64,000 nucleotides of DNA, taken from the NCBI RefSeq assembly GCF_001832885.1, contig NZ_MKIQ01000031.1, forward strand, positions 62,001 to 126,000. Reading direction: 5' to 3'. Shown here piece after piece: positions 9,099 through 16,883 of this stretch; positions within the stretch are counted from its first letter, which is position 1; each line of letters opens with the position of its first letter. A model generated the notes under the pieces. The model saw only the letters and a list, made by a program, of their open reading frames with translations, did no database searches and was not told the origin of the DNA. A program made the translations under genes and the position numbers. This DNA comes from Floricoccus penangensis. GTDB taxonomy: Bacteria; Bacillota; Bacilli; Lactobacillales; Streptococcaceae.

Positions 9099-10276
9099 TT
9101 ATTATCCGCCACTTTCACTTCTTTACCATCTTTGATTTCCTTGTCAGGCTTAACTATGATGACATCTTTTGCGTTTAATCCCTTATTTACAACATCTACA
9201 TTTCCAGCTTCACTAACAGTAACAGCTTGCTTCTTAGCTTTCCCATCTTTATAAAGGAACACATAGTTTCCATCTTCTTCTTTTAAGACAGCACTTTTAG
9301 GAATTTCAAGGGTTGTAGATTTAATAGAAATTTGTACATTTGTTCCATACTGCATATTTTCTTCAGGTTGAACAGTGAATGAGTAATTTGAAACAGATGA
9401 TTTATTTGCATCAGCCCCAGCTTGTCCAGATGTTTCTGGCAATTGGTTAACATTTGTTACTTTACCTTTAATTCTTTTGTCATCACTAATTGACTTAATA
9501 TCAACTTCCTGATCTTTTTTAACCTTCTTAAAATCATACTCAGAGACTGTCCCATTTACAACAGTTTCAGGACTTACTAATGTTGCATAGGCAACGGTTG
9601 GATCAACCTTACCTTTTTCGTTGATGTATACAATCCCATCCGAAGGTGCTGTGACTGTAGTTGTTACTCTCTTCTGTGCACGTTCAATTGATTTACTAGC
9701 ATTCGATAAATCTAAATTTGCAGAATCAAGAGCCTGTTGTGCTTGATTAACAACATCTTTTTGAGCACTTAAGGCTTGTTTACTTGCTTCTATTGAAGCT
9801 TTATCATTATCAATACGTGCATTAGCAAGCTGCGTTTCCAACTCTGTCTGCTTATTCGATGCTACATTTAAATTATCTTGAGCATTTGAAACAGCAAGGT
9901 TAAACTTATCTAAAGATTGACTTTGTTCATCTGCTTGATCTTCAGCTGTAGCATTTTGATAAGTAGCAATCACTTCTCCAGTTTTCACATTTTGACCATT
10001 TTGGACAGATATATTACTAATTTTTCCTTGACTTTGGTCAAAATTAAAATATTGCGTATCCTTAGGTTGAACAATTCCTTTTAAAATCAAAGGATCTTTT
10101 TCTTTGACAGTTAGAGTCTCATAAGAATCTTTTTCATCTTTCTTACTATTATTTGAAGAATTTGCCTTATAAACAATTACACCTATAATCAAAAGAAATG
10201 ATAAAATACCTGCGATTATACTATAACGAATTTTTTGTTTTTTTGTTAATTTATTTTTCACTCTACTCTTAGACAT
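9095..10276 (-). CDS. Efflux periplasmic-adaptor-like (HlyD/MacA family) membrane fusion protein
   Basis: This 393-aa protein has an N-terminal anchor (residues about 18-38) after a basic cytoplasmic tail. A barrel/lipoyl-like part follows (GKISNISVQNGQNVKTGEVIATY), then a coiled-coil hairpin of roughly 100 residues rich in Gln, Asn and Ala (about 115-210). The second lipoyl half includes VTAPSDGIVYINEKGKVD. This order is diagnostic for HlyD/MacA proteins such as YknX. In a Gram-positive it would sit outside the membrane and link to the MacB-like permease encoded two genes downstream. Confidence 0.9.
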   Translation of the reverse strand: MSKSRVKNKLTKKQKIRYSIIAGILSFLLIIGVIVYKANSSNNSKKDEKDSYETLTVKEKDPLILKGIVQPKDTQYFNFDQSQGKISNISVQNGQNVKTGEVIATYQNATAEDQADEQSQSLDKFNLAVSNAQDNLNVASNKQTELETQLANARIDNDKASIEASKQALSAQKDVVNQAQQALDSANLDLSNASKSIERAQKRVTTTVTAPSDGIVYINEKGKVDPTVAYATLVSPETVVNGTVSEYDFKKVKKDQEVDIKSISDDKRIKGKVTNVNQLPETSGQAGADANKSSVSNYSFTVQPEENMQYGTNVQISIKSTTLEIPKSAVLKEEDGNYVFLYKDGKAKKQAVTVSEAGNVDVVNKGLNAKDVIIVKPDKEIKDGKEVKVADNK

Positions 10277-10279
10277 AAA

Positions 10280-10747
10280 TTAATCCTCTGAATCCAGTTT
10301 AAATAAATTTCTCAAAACCATAATAGGTGGTAAGAATGCACAAAAAATTCCTATAATAAGTCCCACAATAGACATTAAACCAAAATCAGAAGTTTGAGCA
10401 GTAAATTGACCATAGATTGTACTTATTACAAAAAATCCCATACTTATATAATAAGGAAACTTAGAAACTTCCTCCATATTTTTTAATTTTTTATTTGCAA
10501 TAATATAGAAGACAATTAATACTATACCTACAATCAGTGATAAAATTGTTGATACTTTACTACTAATACTAGTTAATTGATTATACTGTTCTATACCTTC
10601 ACTACCAAGTGATTCAAACATTTCTTTCTTCAATGTGAACATAGGTATAAGCACTATTACAGTAGCAATTTCACTCAATATTTTTAATATTAAACACACC
10701 ATATTCCAAAATTTTGCCTTTTTGAAGTAAATTTCTTTTTCTTGCAT
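10280..10747 (-). CDS. Small four-helix membrane protein of an efflux operon
   Basis: I do not recognise a family by sequence. The 155-aa product has four hydrophobic segments (about residues 15-37, 65-87, 98-118 and 122-147) and a charged N-terminus, with no signal peptidase site. AAGGAG lies 8 nt upstream of the ATG. It is the first gene of the operon, three bases before the fusion-protein gene. That position parallels yknW in the B. subtilis yknWXYZ operon, where a membrane protein assists pump assembly. A comparable accessory role is an inference from context only. Confidence 0.75.
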   Translation of the reverse strand: MQEKEIYFKKAKFWNMVCLILKILSEIATVIVLIPMFTLKKEMFESLGSEGIEQYNQLTSISSKVSTILSLIVGIVLIVFYIIANKKLKNMEEVSKFPYYISMGFFVISTIYGQFTAQTSDFGLMSIVGLIIGIFCAFLPPIMVLRNLFKLDSED

Positions 10748-10798
10748 AATAATTTCTCCTTTTTATTTTAAAGTAATGGCTAGGCATAACTTTTCTAT

Positions 10799-10866
10799 AT
10801 TATACATCTTTTTATGTTCTTTCGATTATAAAATTCCTAAACGGTCTTTCAACATTCCTAAACGGT
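10799..10866 (-). promoter_or_regulatory. LytTR-type tandem operator and promoter of the efflux operon
   Basis: On the minus strand two identical ACCGTTTAG 9-mers (10858-10866 and 10837-10845) are separated by exactly 12 bp, the direct-repeat arrangement bound by LytTR-domain response regulators and by streptococcal BrsR/HdrR-type regulators. A TATAAT at 10799-10804 lies downstream with a poor -35 (AATCGA), which fits an activated promoter. A second possible promoter, TTGAAA-N16-TATAAT (-10 at 10825-10830), overlaps the repeats. No LytTR regulator gene is present in this window. Confidence 0.8.
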
Positions 10867-11001
10867 AGTTTTTGTCTGTATAAAAATATTATCCCCAAGT
10901 ATAATAGGAAGTAAATATAATCCATATGAAGAGAATATGCTTAAAAATCCTTTTTTTATTAAAAAACTTTCATATAAATCTTTCGCAATTACACCTTTCA
11001 T
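10858..11001 (-). pseudogene. Truncated remnant of an ABC-2 permease paralogue (47 codons)
   Basis: A good ribosome binding site (AAGGAG) and ATG at 10999-11001 open MKGVIAKDLYESFLIKKGF. This closely matches the starts of the two intact permeases just upstream, MKGIIAKDLYEIFRIKKN and MKGVIAKDLYEYFGNKKN. The frame loses similarity after about 35 residues and stops at TAG 10858-10860, against about 220 aa for the intact copies. The stop codon lies inside the first LytTR repeat. I read it as the relic of a third tandem permease gene, deleted when the efflux operon and its operator came to lie here. Translation as a 47-aa peptide cannot be excluded. Confidence 0.7.
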
Positions 11002-11022
11002 AAAACTATCTCCTTACTCTTT

Positions 11023-11685
11023 TTAATTAAATTCTTTTTTGTTATAAAAATGTTTAGTGACTAAATATGAAATCAATAAAGCTACTAGCCCTAATACTAA
11101 TGAAATAATTAATAATATTTTAATATCCATTGCTGATACATGTTTTACTGATCCTATTATTTTTTCAATTGGAAATATCATCTGTAAAATAACACTAATT
11201 ATCATAATTATTCCAAGAGGAACCACTCCCCATTTTTGAAAAAACAATAAACTTGGACAACCTATTGATAATGAAAAAATTGAAAGTATCGTTGAAATAG
11301 CAACTAGTAACAATATTGCTTTCATACCCCAAATATTCATATTGATTAGAAGCAGCAAAAATAACACTATGCTATTTATAATCACAAAAACCATACTCAT
11401 TAAATATTTTGCATTAACTATATCTTTTCTATCAACAGGACCAGTAATTTGATACTTTTGATAATCAAATTTTTCATCTAGCTTAGAAGTTAGTTGAACT
11501 AATAAATTTGTTAATCCAAATGGAATCAATACTGTTGATCCAAATATCTGGAACACTGGAACCATCATTGAATTAACAAAAAAAGTGGATTCAATCATTA
11601 TAGATACGTAAATAAGTAGAAAATTAATTAAATTTTTTTTAATTCTAAATATCTCATATAAATCTTTTGCGATTATACCTTTCAT
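11023..11685 (-). CDS. ABC-2 type transporter permease (copy 2)
   Basis: This 220-aa integral membrane protein has six hydrophobic segments and a short amphipathic N-terminus, MKGIIAKDLYEIFRIKKN. It is a paralogue of the permease encoded just upstream: both share the K-G-x-I-A-K-D-L-Y-E start, a PxxxDIVNxKYL-like loop in the middle, and a C-terminus ending YFxTKxFYNKKEF or similar. With its sister and the ATPase it would form a heterodimeric export complex. The substrate is not evident. YtrA-GntR-linked exporters often respond to lipid II-targeting peptides. Confidence 0.82.
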   Translation of the reverse strand: MKGIIAKDLYEIFRIKKNLINFLLIYVSIMIESTFFVNSMMVPVFQIFGSTVLIPFGLTNLLVQLTSKLDEKFDYQKYQITGPVDRKDIVNAKYLMSMVFVIINSIVLFLLLLINMNIWGMKAILLLVAISTILSIFSLSIGCPSLLFFQKWGVVPLGIIMIISVILQMIFPIEKIIGSVKHVSAMDIKILLIISLVLGLVALLISYLVTKHFYNKKEFN

Positions 11686-11711
11686 AAAAACTTCTCCTTT
11701 TTTATTTAAAA

Positions 11712-12368
11712 CTATTCAAAATCTTTTTTATTGTAGAAATATTGAGTTATGAAATAGCCTACAAGAGAAATTATTAATGAAACAATTACAGCAATAAACA
11801 AGATTTCTTTAATATTTGAGATTGTAAGTTTCTTAATTATATTTGGATTAAAAAATATAGCACTTAGAATCCAGTTACCGACAATTGTTCCACCAATCAA
11901 AATATATGTAATAACTGATTTGGTACCAAATAAAATATACACCGGATAATTTATTCCCATAGATAAGAATGAAAACATTATGATTATAAGTATGAAATAG
12001 ATAATATATTCTGATTTAACCATTCCAGTAATTCTACTATTCAGTAAAACAGTGGTACTTGAGACGACTATACTAAAAATATAGGATAAAGAACCTAAAA
12101 GATATTTTCCATTCACAATATTATTTGTTATAAGTGGCATTGTAATTTGCATCTTAGGAAAACCACTGTTTGTATCACAACTCGATGTGGTGACAAGAAT
12201 ATTCGGAGAGAATATCATTGGTCCATAAAAGAAAATTATCATAGAAAATATAACAATATTATTTACAAAAACTCCTAGTATGATAAAAATAAAATATAAT
12301 GAAGAAAATATTAAATTTTTCTTATTTCCAAAATACTCATATAAATCCTTTGCTATTACACCTTTCAT
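11712..12368 (-). CDS. ABC-2 type transporter permease (copy 1)
   Basis: This 218-aa protein has about six membrane segments and is homologous to the next gene downstream. It starts MKGVIAKDLYEYFGNKKN and ends YFITQYFYNKKDFE. The ATG overlaps the stop of the ATPase gene by four bases (ATGA), which supports joint translation of ATPase and permease. It belongs to the GntR-ATPase-permease-permease operon. The duplicated permeases and the downstream remnant indicate tandem gene amplification. Confidence 0.82.
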   Translation of the reverse strand: MKGVIAKDLYEYFGNKKNLIFSSLYFIFIILGVFVNNIVIFSMIIFFYGPMIFSPNILVTTSSCDTNSGFPKMQITMPLITNNIVNGKYLLGSLSYIFSIVVSSTTVLLNSRITGMVKSEYIIYFILIIIMFSFLSMGINYPVYILFGTKSVITYILIGGTIVGNWILSAIFFNPNIIKKLTISNIKEILFIAVIVSLIISLVGYFITQYFYNKKDFE

Positions 12369-13228
12369 ACTAGCTTCTCACCTTTCACGGCATAAAGCAT
12401 TAAATCTTCAAGACTTGCGTTTTCAATAACTAAATCCTTAAATACTTTTCGTATTTCATGCTTATTATTTATGAGTACCTTATAAGAATAATCGTCCTTG
12501 CGATAAGCCACTACATCTTCTGGCGACAAAGCTTGCAAAGTATTCAAACCACATGTCACTATTCCAAAGTTCTCCTGAATTTCATCATAATCTCTGATAA
12601 AGACAAGTTTTCCATGATTGATGAAAGCTACATAGTCCGCAATCTTATCTAAATCACTAGTTATATGACTAGACATAATAACAGTGTGTTCCTCGTCTTC
12701 ACTATAGTCACGTAAAATATCCAAAATCTCATCTCTAAAAATCGGGTCCAATCCGCTAGTTGCCTCATCAAGAATCAATAACTTAGTATCATGACTCAGA
12801 GCAACGGCGAATTCAAACTTCATCTTCATTCCTCGGGAGAATTCCTTAAGTTTTTTATCCTTGGGTAAATTGAAATTCAGTAAATAGTTTTCAAATTTAC
12901 CATTATCCCAGGTTTTATATACATATTTCATAAAGCCACTTACAAGTTTTGGCGTAAACTCTAAATCAAAGTGAGTTTGGTCGAAGATTACTGCTATTTC
13001 TTCTTTAATTTCCTTTTGATTTTGCTCAAAGTCTTTACCGAAATATTGGAGAGTGTCGTAGCTTGAATTAATAATCCCTAAAATAGCGTTGATGAATGTC
13101 GATTTCCCTGCTCCATTTTCTCCGACCAGTCCAAAGATACTTCCTTGTGGAATTGATAGGCTGATATCACCTAAGGTGAAATCCTTATATGACTTGCTTA
13201 AATTTTTAACAACAACTGCACTTTTCAT
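12365..13228 (-). CDS. ABC transporter ATP-binding protein (YtrB-like)
   Basis: The 287-aa ATPase has Walker A GENGAGKST near residue 38, a variant signature FSRGMKMKFEFAVAL near 130, Walker B LLILDEATSGLDP and the H-loop MSSHITSDLDKIADY. The FSRGMKMK signature in place of LSGGQ is characteristic of the YtrB/EcsA-like exporters regulated by short GntR proteins. A C-terminal extension of about 70 residues (GLNTLQALSPEDV onward) follows the core. Its start overlaps the gntR stop by one base, and its stop overlaps the first permease. Confidence 0.92.
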   Translation of the reverse strand: MKSAVVVKNLSKSYKDFTLGDISLSIPQGSIFGLVGENGAGKSTFINAILGIINSSYDTLQYFGKDFEQNQKEIKEEIAVIFDQTHFDLEFTPKLVSGFMKYVYKTWDNGKFENYLLNFNLPKDKKLKEFSRGMKMKFEFAVALSHDTKLLILDEATSGLDPIFRDEILDILRDYSEDEEHTVIMSSHITSDLDKIADYVAFINHGKLVFIRDYDEIQENFGIVTCGLNTLQALSPEDVVAYRKDDYSYKVLINNKHEIRKVFKDLVIENASLEDLMLYAVKGEKLV

Positions 13229-13605
13229 TAATCTTCCTCCGAGTATAACAATTCCATAGTTTTGAGTAATTCAGCAAGGGAAATTCCATTTTCCTTTGCT
13301 AAGACCACTAGGTCCCCCATCATGTCCTCAATCCTTCTGCGATTTTCTTCAGCGATAAAATCCTTGTTACTATTTGATACAAACGTTCCCTTAGCTGGAA
13401 TTGTTTCAATGAATCCATCAGCAAGCAATACTTCATATGCCTTCTGTGTAGTTATGACACTAACATGAAGGCTTTTTGCGAGTTTTCTCATCGACGGTAG
13501 GGCTTCACCAGATTTAAGCTCACCCTTCATTATCAACTCCTTTATTTGGGAAACAATCTGCTCATAGATTGGTTTATCAACTGAACTACTAATAATTATT
13601 TCCAA
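13228..13605 (-). CDS. GntR-family transcriptional regulator, YtrA subfamily
   Basis: This 125-aa protein is one winged-helix domain (KPIYEQIVSQIKELIMKGEL, then LPSMRKLAKSLHVSVITTQ) with a short C-terminal helix tail, the YtrA architecture without a large effector domain. The start is TTG at 13603-13605, supported by AAAGGAG six to seven bases upstream. It heads the ATPase-permease-permease operon and most likely represses it by binding the palindrome over its own transcription start. In known YtrA systems de-repression follows cell-wall antibiotic stress; the signal here is inferred. Confidence 0.92.
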   Translation of the reverse strand: MEIIISSSVDKPIYEQIVSQIKELIMKGELKSGEALPSMRKLAKSLHVSVITTQKAYEVLLADGFIETIPAKGTFVSNSNKDFIAEENRRRIEDMMGDLVVLAKENGISLAELLKTMELLYSEED

Positions 13606-13624
13606 AAGAGTACTCCTTTTTTAA

Positions 13625-13674
13625 CTGTACTTAAGTTACAAGCACAGTATATACAAATAAAATGTACAGGTCAA
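13625..13674 (-). promoter_or_regulatory. Promoter and palindromic GntR operator
   Basis: Minus-strand TTGACC (13669-13674), a 17-bp spacer and TATACT (13646-13651) form a strong promoter. Directly over the start region lies CTGTGCTT-N7-AAGTACAG (13625-13647), an inverted repeat with a single mismatch between its 8-bp arms. Position and symmetry fit an autoregulatory operator for the GntR protein encoded just downstream. Confidence 0.8.
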
Positions 13675-13690
13675 GTAAAAAATTAACAAA

Positions 13691-13718
13691 ATAAAAAAAG
13701 ATGTTAATTATACATCTT
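13691..13718 (-). terminator. Terminator after the cysteine hydrolase gene
   Basis: Arms AAGATGT/ACATCTT (13698-13704 and 13712-13718) are followed on the minus strand by a run of seven T. It separates the 13.8-14.8 kb genes from the GntR operon promoter. Confidence 0.75.
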
Positions 13719-13786
13719 CTTTCAAATCTATTGTCATAATATAATCATCTATACTTAATAATTTCCATAAATTTCCCAATCTTAAA

Positions 13787-14308
13787 TTATAAAAGTTTTA
13801 AAAATCTTCCATTCCATATATCTTCATAGAAATTTATGGTATTTTCTGCTGACATATAATCATTATCGTATGTTGTAGAAAGTCCTTTGACCATTTGTAA
13901 ATTGTATCCAAGCCCATGAGCAAATTTTATTGTTGAATCAACACAATATTGAGTTTGAGCACCACAGATTTCAAGTGATTTAGCATTTATAGTTTGTAAA
14001 ATCTCTTGGAGATTTGTCTTATAAAAGGAATTAGCATGTTTCTTTTGAACAAAATAATTTCCCTTTTTACTATTTAACTGGTCAACAATCTTCCAATCAG
14101 TTTGATCTTCTACAAGACTTTCATCATTATGTTGGATAAATATAATTGGAAGTCCTTGGCTATAATATAAGTCAAGTCTTTCATTAACCCCATCAATGAC
14201 CTTATCAAAATTATAAATTTGGTAATCCTTACCATCCCACTCAAAGTCACAAACACCTTTTTGAAGGTCAATAACTAATAATGCGTCAGCTAGATTATTC
14301 TTTATCAT
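13787..14308 (-). CDS. Isochorismatase-family cysteine hydrolase
   Basis: This 173-aa protein has the cysteine-hydrolase triad of the family: Asp in LLVIDLQKGVC near residue 14, Lys in FVQKKHANSFYKT near 90, and the nucleophile Cys in GAQTQYCVDSTI near 121. A cis-peptide-like GAQ replaces the common G-V-x. The family includes nicotinamidases, isochorismatases and N-carbamoyl hydrolases, and the substrate cannot be told from this sequence. It begins three bases after the GNAT gene, so the two are probably co-transcribed. Confidence 0.85.
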   Translation of the reverse strand: MIKNNLADALLVIDLQKGVCDFEWDGKDYQIYNFDKVIDGVNERLDLYYSQGLPIIFIQHNDESLVEDQTDWKIVDQLNSKKGNYFVQKKHANSFYKTNLQEILQTINAKSLEICGAQTQYCVDSTIKFAHGLGYNLQMVKGLSTTYDNDYMSAENTINFYEDIWNGRFLKLL

Positions 14309-14310
14309 AC

Positions 14311-14811
14311 CTATATCTCCCTCTTATATCGGAGTGTTTTGGTTGCTTTTGCATCGAGCCAGTTGTCTTGCTCAGCCTGAAAAATAAATCCTCGTGCTTC
14401 GTAAAATGGTATTCCTTTTTGATTTTCTTTGACTACTGAAACCCATTGAGTAGTTACACCCCAATCTTTTTGCTGGTCGGTCACAGCCTCAAGTAACAAA
14501 CTTCCGATTCCTTCATTTCTTCTAGTTGGGTCAAGATAGATAACAAAAAGTTCACCTGTTTCATCCCCCGTCATTCCACCACCTGCAGCTCCAACAACCT
14601 GGTCACCATCAAGAGCCACAAAGTAGCCACCCCAATCTTTAGATGAATTCTCAACTTCTTTCAAAACACGCTCGTCATTATAAAAGTCACTAATCACCTT
14701 TTCAATATATTCTTGCGTGTGCAGGTCCACATAAGTTGCCCGGTACCCATCACTACAAACGCTCACAATTCCTTCAACATGCTCAGGTCTTGCTCGAACC
14801 ACTTCAATCAT
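14311..14811 (-). CDS. GNAT-family N-acetyltransferase
   Basis: This 166-aa single-domain acetyltransferase has the acetyl-CoA-binding motif A as LDPTRRNEGIGSLLLEAV near residues 93-110 and a C-terminal FYEARGFIF motif B. The N-terminus (VVRARPEHVEGIVSVCSDGY) is typical of the RimI-like class. The substrate is unknown. It is the first gene of a two-gene unit with the cysteine hydrolase. Confidence 0.88.
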   Translation of the reverse strand: MIEVVRARPEHVEGIVSVCSDGYRATYVDLHTQEYIEKVISDFYNDERVLKEVENSSKDWGGYFVALDGDQVVGAAGGGMTGDETGELFVIYLDPTRRNEGIGSLLLEAVTDQQKDWGVTTQWVSVVKENQKGIPFYEARGFIFQAEQDNWLDAKATKTLRYKREI

Positions 14812-14842
14812 AAAATGCCCCTTTTCTTTTCATTTTACCACA

Positions 14843-15316
14843 TTATTTTATATCTTGAATAGTTCCTACTGGGAAAATACCTCTGAAAATCTTCCTGACT
14901 ATTGGTCCTGCGATAAAAATTTGCAAGGGAAGTGCCATTACAAAATTTCTAGGAATATTTATCAGCCAAGCTTTAAACAAATTATAATTCAATCCATTGT
15001 GCATAATAGCTCCAAATAAAGACATACAAATTACCATTCCGGTGACCATACAAGTTGAAATGATTAATATTTTTAAAATAAGTGGACTATCTTCCTTAAT
15101 AAATTTAAAGGCAAGTCCTTTAGCATTTGGAGATACTAAATAAACGTCACAAATAAATCCTACAACCAAAGCAAGTGGTAAACTTACCCATGCTCCTATA
15201 AATGCTTGACTAGAGAACCCTATCTCTAAAACAATATTATAAACACTCATGATATAAACCATGAAGAAACACATTAAGCTCGTATAAATCAAGCTTTCTT
15301 TTTTATTAATCGGCAT
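14843..15316 (-). CDS. DUF2798-family membrane protein
   Basis: The 157-aa protein has four hydrophobic segments arranged as two similar halves (about residues 10-30 and 40-60, then 80-105 and 120-142). The second segment of each half ends in a Pro/Phe-rich turn (WVSLPLALVVGFICDVYLV and NFVMALPLQIFIAGPIVRK). That duplicated pattern fits the DUF2798 family, which has no assigned function. It lies 31 bp upstream of the GNAT gene with no obvious terminator between them, so it may share its transcript. Confidence 0.75.
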   Translation of the reverse strand: MPINKKESLIYTSLMCFFMVYIMSVYNIVLEIGFSSQAFIGAWVSLPLALVVGFICDVYLVSPNAKGLAFKFIKEDSPLILKILIISTCMVTGMVICMSLFGAIMHNGLNYNLFKAWLINIPRNFVMALPLQIFIAGPIVRKIFRGIFPVGTIQDIK

Positions 15317-15489
15317 ACAAAACCTCTTTCAATTTTTTTGACATTGATTATCATAGCAAATTAAAAAATTTCTCGTAAGCACTTTTTGTGTCTTTTCTTC
15401 TTTCACGAATTGCCTTCAAATAATAGTTACCTACTAATATATAAAAAATATTTCTCCAAGCACCTACAAGTAATCGCTTTCCACTTTCA

Positions 15490-15498
15490 TGTTATAAT
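15490..15498 (+). promoter_or_regulatory. Extended -10 promoter of the SDR gene
   Basis: TGTTATAAT is an extended -10 element 33 bp before the ATG, and an AGGGGGA ribosome binding site follows. The -35 region is weak. The divergent gap 15317-15530 shows nothing else that I can support. Confidence 0.55.
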
Positions 15499-15530
15499 AG
15501 GATAAACAATAAAATATAGGGGGACTTAAA

Positions 15531-16163
15531 ATGAATATTTTAATCGTCGGCGCAAATGGTCAAATTGCAAGGGAAGCAATTGACCTATATCTTGAAAATA
15601 CTGATTTCAATCTCACTCTTTTCCTTAGAAATTCTAGCAGACTAGCTAGTCTTGAATCAGACCGCGTGAAGGTTGTTGAAGGTGATGTAACTAATCTATC
15701 TAACCTTGTTGAAGCAACAAAAGGAATGGATGTGGTCTATCTTAATCTTGCGGGACCTGTTGAAGAAGGTACAAAAAACGCTATCGCAGCCATGAAAGAA
15801 AATGGAGTTGATAACGTAATCTTGATTACAACTTTAGGAATTTATGACGAAGTTCCAGGGGAATTTGGAGTTTGGAATAACGCAAATATTGGACCTTATT
15901 TTGGACCATATAGAGCAGCTGCCGATGCACTTGAGGCTTCTGGCTTAAGCTATACAGTTCTCCGCCCAGCTTGGCTAACTAACAAAGATGAAATTGACTA
16001 TGAAACAACTGAGAAAAATGAACCTTTCAAAGGAACTGAAGTTTCAAGAAAAAGTGTTGCTGATTTAGTTGTAAAAGCATCACAAGATAGAGCAAAATAC
16101 CATAACAAAAATCTTGGTGTTGATAAACCAGGAACAGATGGGCCAAAACCTTCTTGGTACTAA
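15531..16163 (+). CDS. NAD(P)-binding oxidoreductase (atypical SDR, NmrA/YwnB-like)
   Basis: The 210-aa protein starts with the Rossmann motif ILIVGANGQIAREAIDLY. It has VKVVEGDVTN near residue 45, VYLNLAGPVEEGTKNAI, and LRPAWLTN near residue 140, the pattern of atypical SDRs that bind NAD(P)H. There is no canonical YxxxK, so dehydrogenase chemistry is uncertain. The substrate is unknown. It is a single gene with its own promoter and strong ribosome binding site, ended by a hairpin shared with the convergent Nudix gene. Confidence 0.85.
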   Translation: MNILIVGANGQIAREAIDLYLENTDFNLTLFLRNSSRLASLESDRVKVVEGDVTNLSNLVEATKGMDVVYLNLAGPVEEGTKNAIAAMKENGVDNVILITTLGIYDEVPGEFGVWNNANIGPYFGPYRAAADALEASGLSYTVLRPAWLTNKDEIDYETTEKNEPFKGTEVSRKSVADLVVKASQDRAKYHNKNLGVDKPGTDGPKPSWY

Positions 16164-16169
16164 AAAATA

Positions 16170-16198
16170 AAAGGTAGTCTTTACAGATTACCTTTTTC
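16170..16198. terminator. Bidirectional terminator between SDR and Nudix genes
   Basis: Arms AAAGGTA/TACCTTT (16170-16176 and 16189-16195) have T-rich flanks on both sides. The right arm lies in the last codons of the Nudix gene, so the hairpin doubles as coding sequence. Confidence 0.65.
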
Positions 16199-16783
16199 TT
16201 TGTCTAAAATTTCTATGAATTGATTCAAATAACTTGGGGAATGTGGTAAGTAATTCAATTTGTTTAAAAATAAATTCGTGTCATTAAAATTCAAATCATA
16301 AATTTTTCCATCACTTGATTGAGAAAAAATATTTTTAAATTCATTAATTTTAACAAGAAAAGCACCTGCTACTTCTTCATCCTGTAAATTAATAGATAAT
16401 AGAATATCCGAATTAATTTTTCCAATATATGTATGAGCAAATTCCCTATCATTAATATCTTCAGTTAATATATCATCTGGAATAATACCGATTTTTGAAA
16501 TATTTAAATCTTTTATGTAAAGACCCAGTTCCTCATATACTTCTCTTTGGAAAGCAATCTCGATATCTTCATCATGACCAATATGACCCGCAGCTGATAA
16601 ATCATAACAAGATGGAAAATTTTTCTTGTGGTCTGCTCTTTTTTGTATCAATAAATATTCTCCATCCACTATCAAATAAAGGTGGACAGTTTCATGCCAC
16701 AAACCACGCTCATGAACGATATCTCTATCTAACACCTGTAAGAATTTCATATCATTGTCAAAGGACTTAATGTATTCTGGCAT
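16181..16783 (-). CDS. Nudix hydrolase (isopentenyl-diphosphate-isomerase-like domain)
   Basis: This 200-aa protein has an exact Nudix box GX5EX7REUXEEXGU around residues 70-92 (GHIGHDE, then REVYEELGL). The surrounding segments RGLWHETVHLYLI and QKRADHKKNFP are like the YfcD/IPP-isomerase-like Nudix group common in streptococci. Hydrolysis of a nucleoside-diphosphate-linked substrate is expected, but which one is unknown. It is transcribed alone, convergent with the SDR gene. Confidence 0.88.
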   Translation of the reverse strand: MPEYIKSFDNDMKFLQVLDRDIVHERGLWHETVHLYLIVDGEYLLIQKRADHKKNFPSCYDLSAAGHIGHDEDIEIAFQREVYEELGLYIKDLNISKIGIIPDDILTEDINDREFAHTYIGKINSDILLSINLQDEEVAGAFLVKINEFKNIFSQSSDGKIYDLNFNDTNLFLNKLNYLPHSPSYLNQFIEILDKEKGNL

Positions 16784-16850
16784 CTATTGCTCCCTCTAAT
16801 TACACTCTCACTTTGTATAAAGTATATCATAAAATATATAAGGAAAGTAT

Positions 16851-16876
16851 AAAAAAATCTCTCAAATGAGAGATTT
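16851..16876 (-). terminator. Terminator of cshA
   Basis: Perfect arms AAATCTCTC/GAGAGATTT (16855-16863 and 16868-16876) with a 4-nt loop are followed on the minus strand by seven T. The hairpin lies immediately after the cshA stop. Confidence 0.85.
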
Positions 16877-16883
16877 TAATTTC

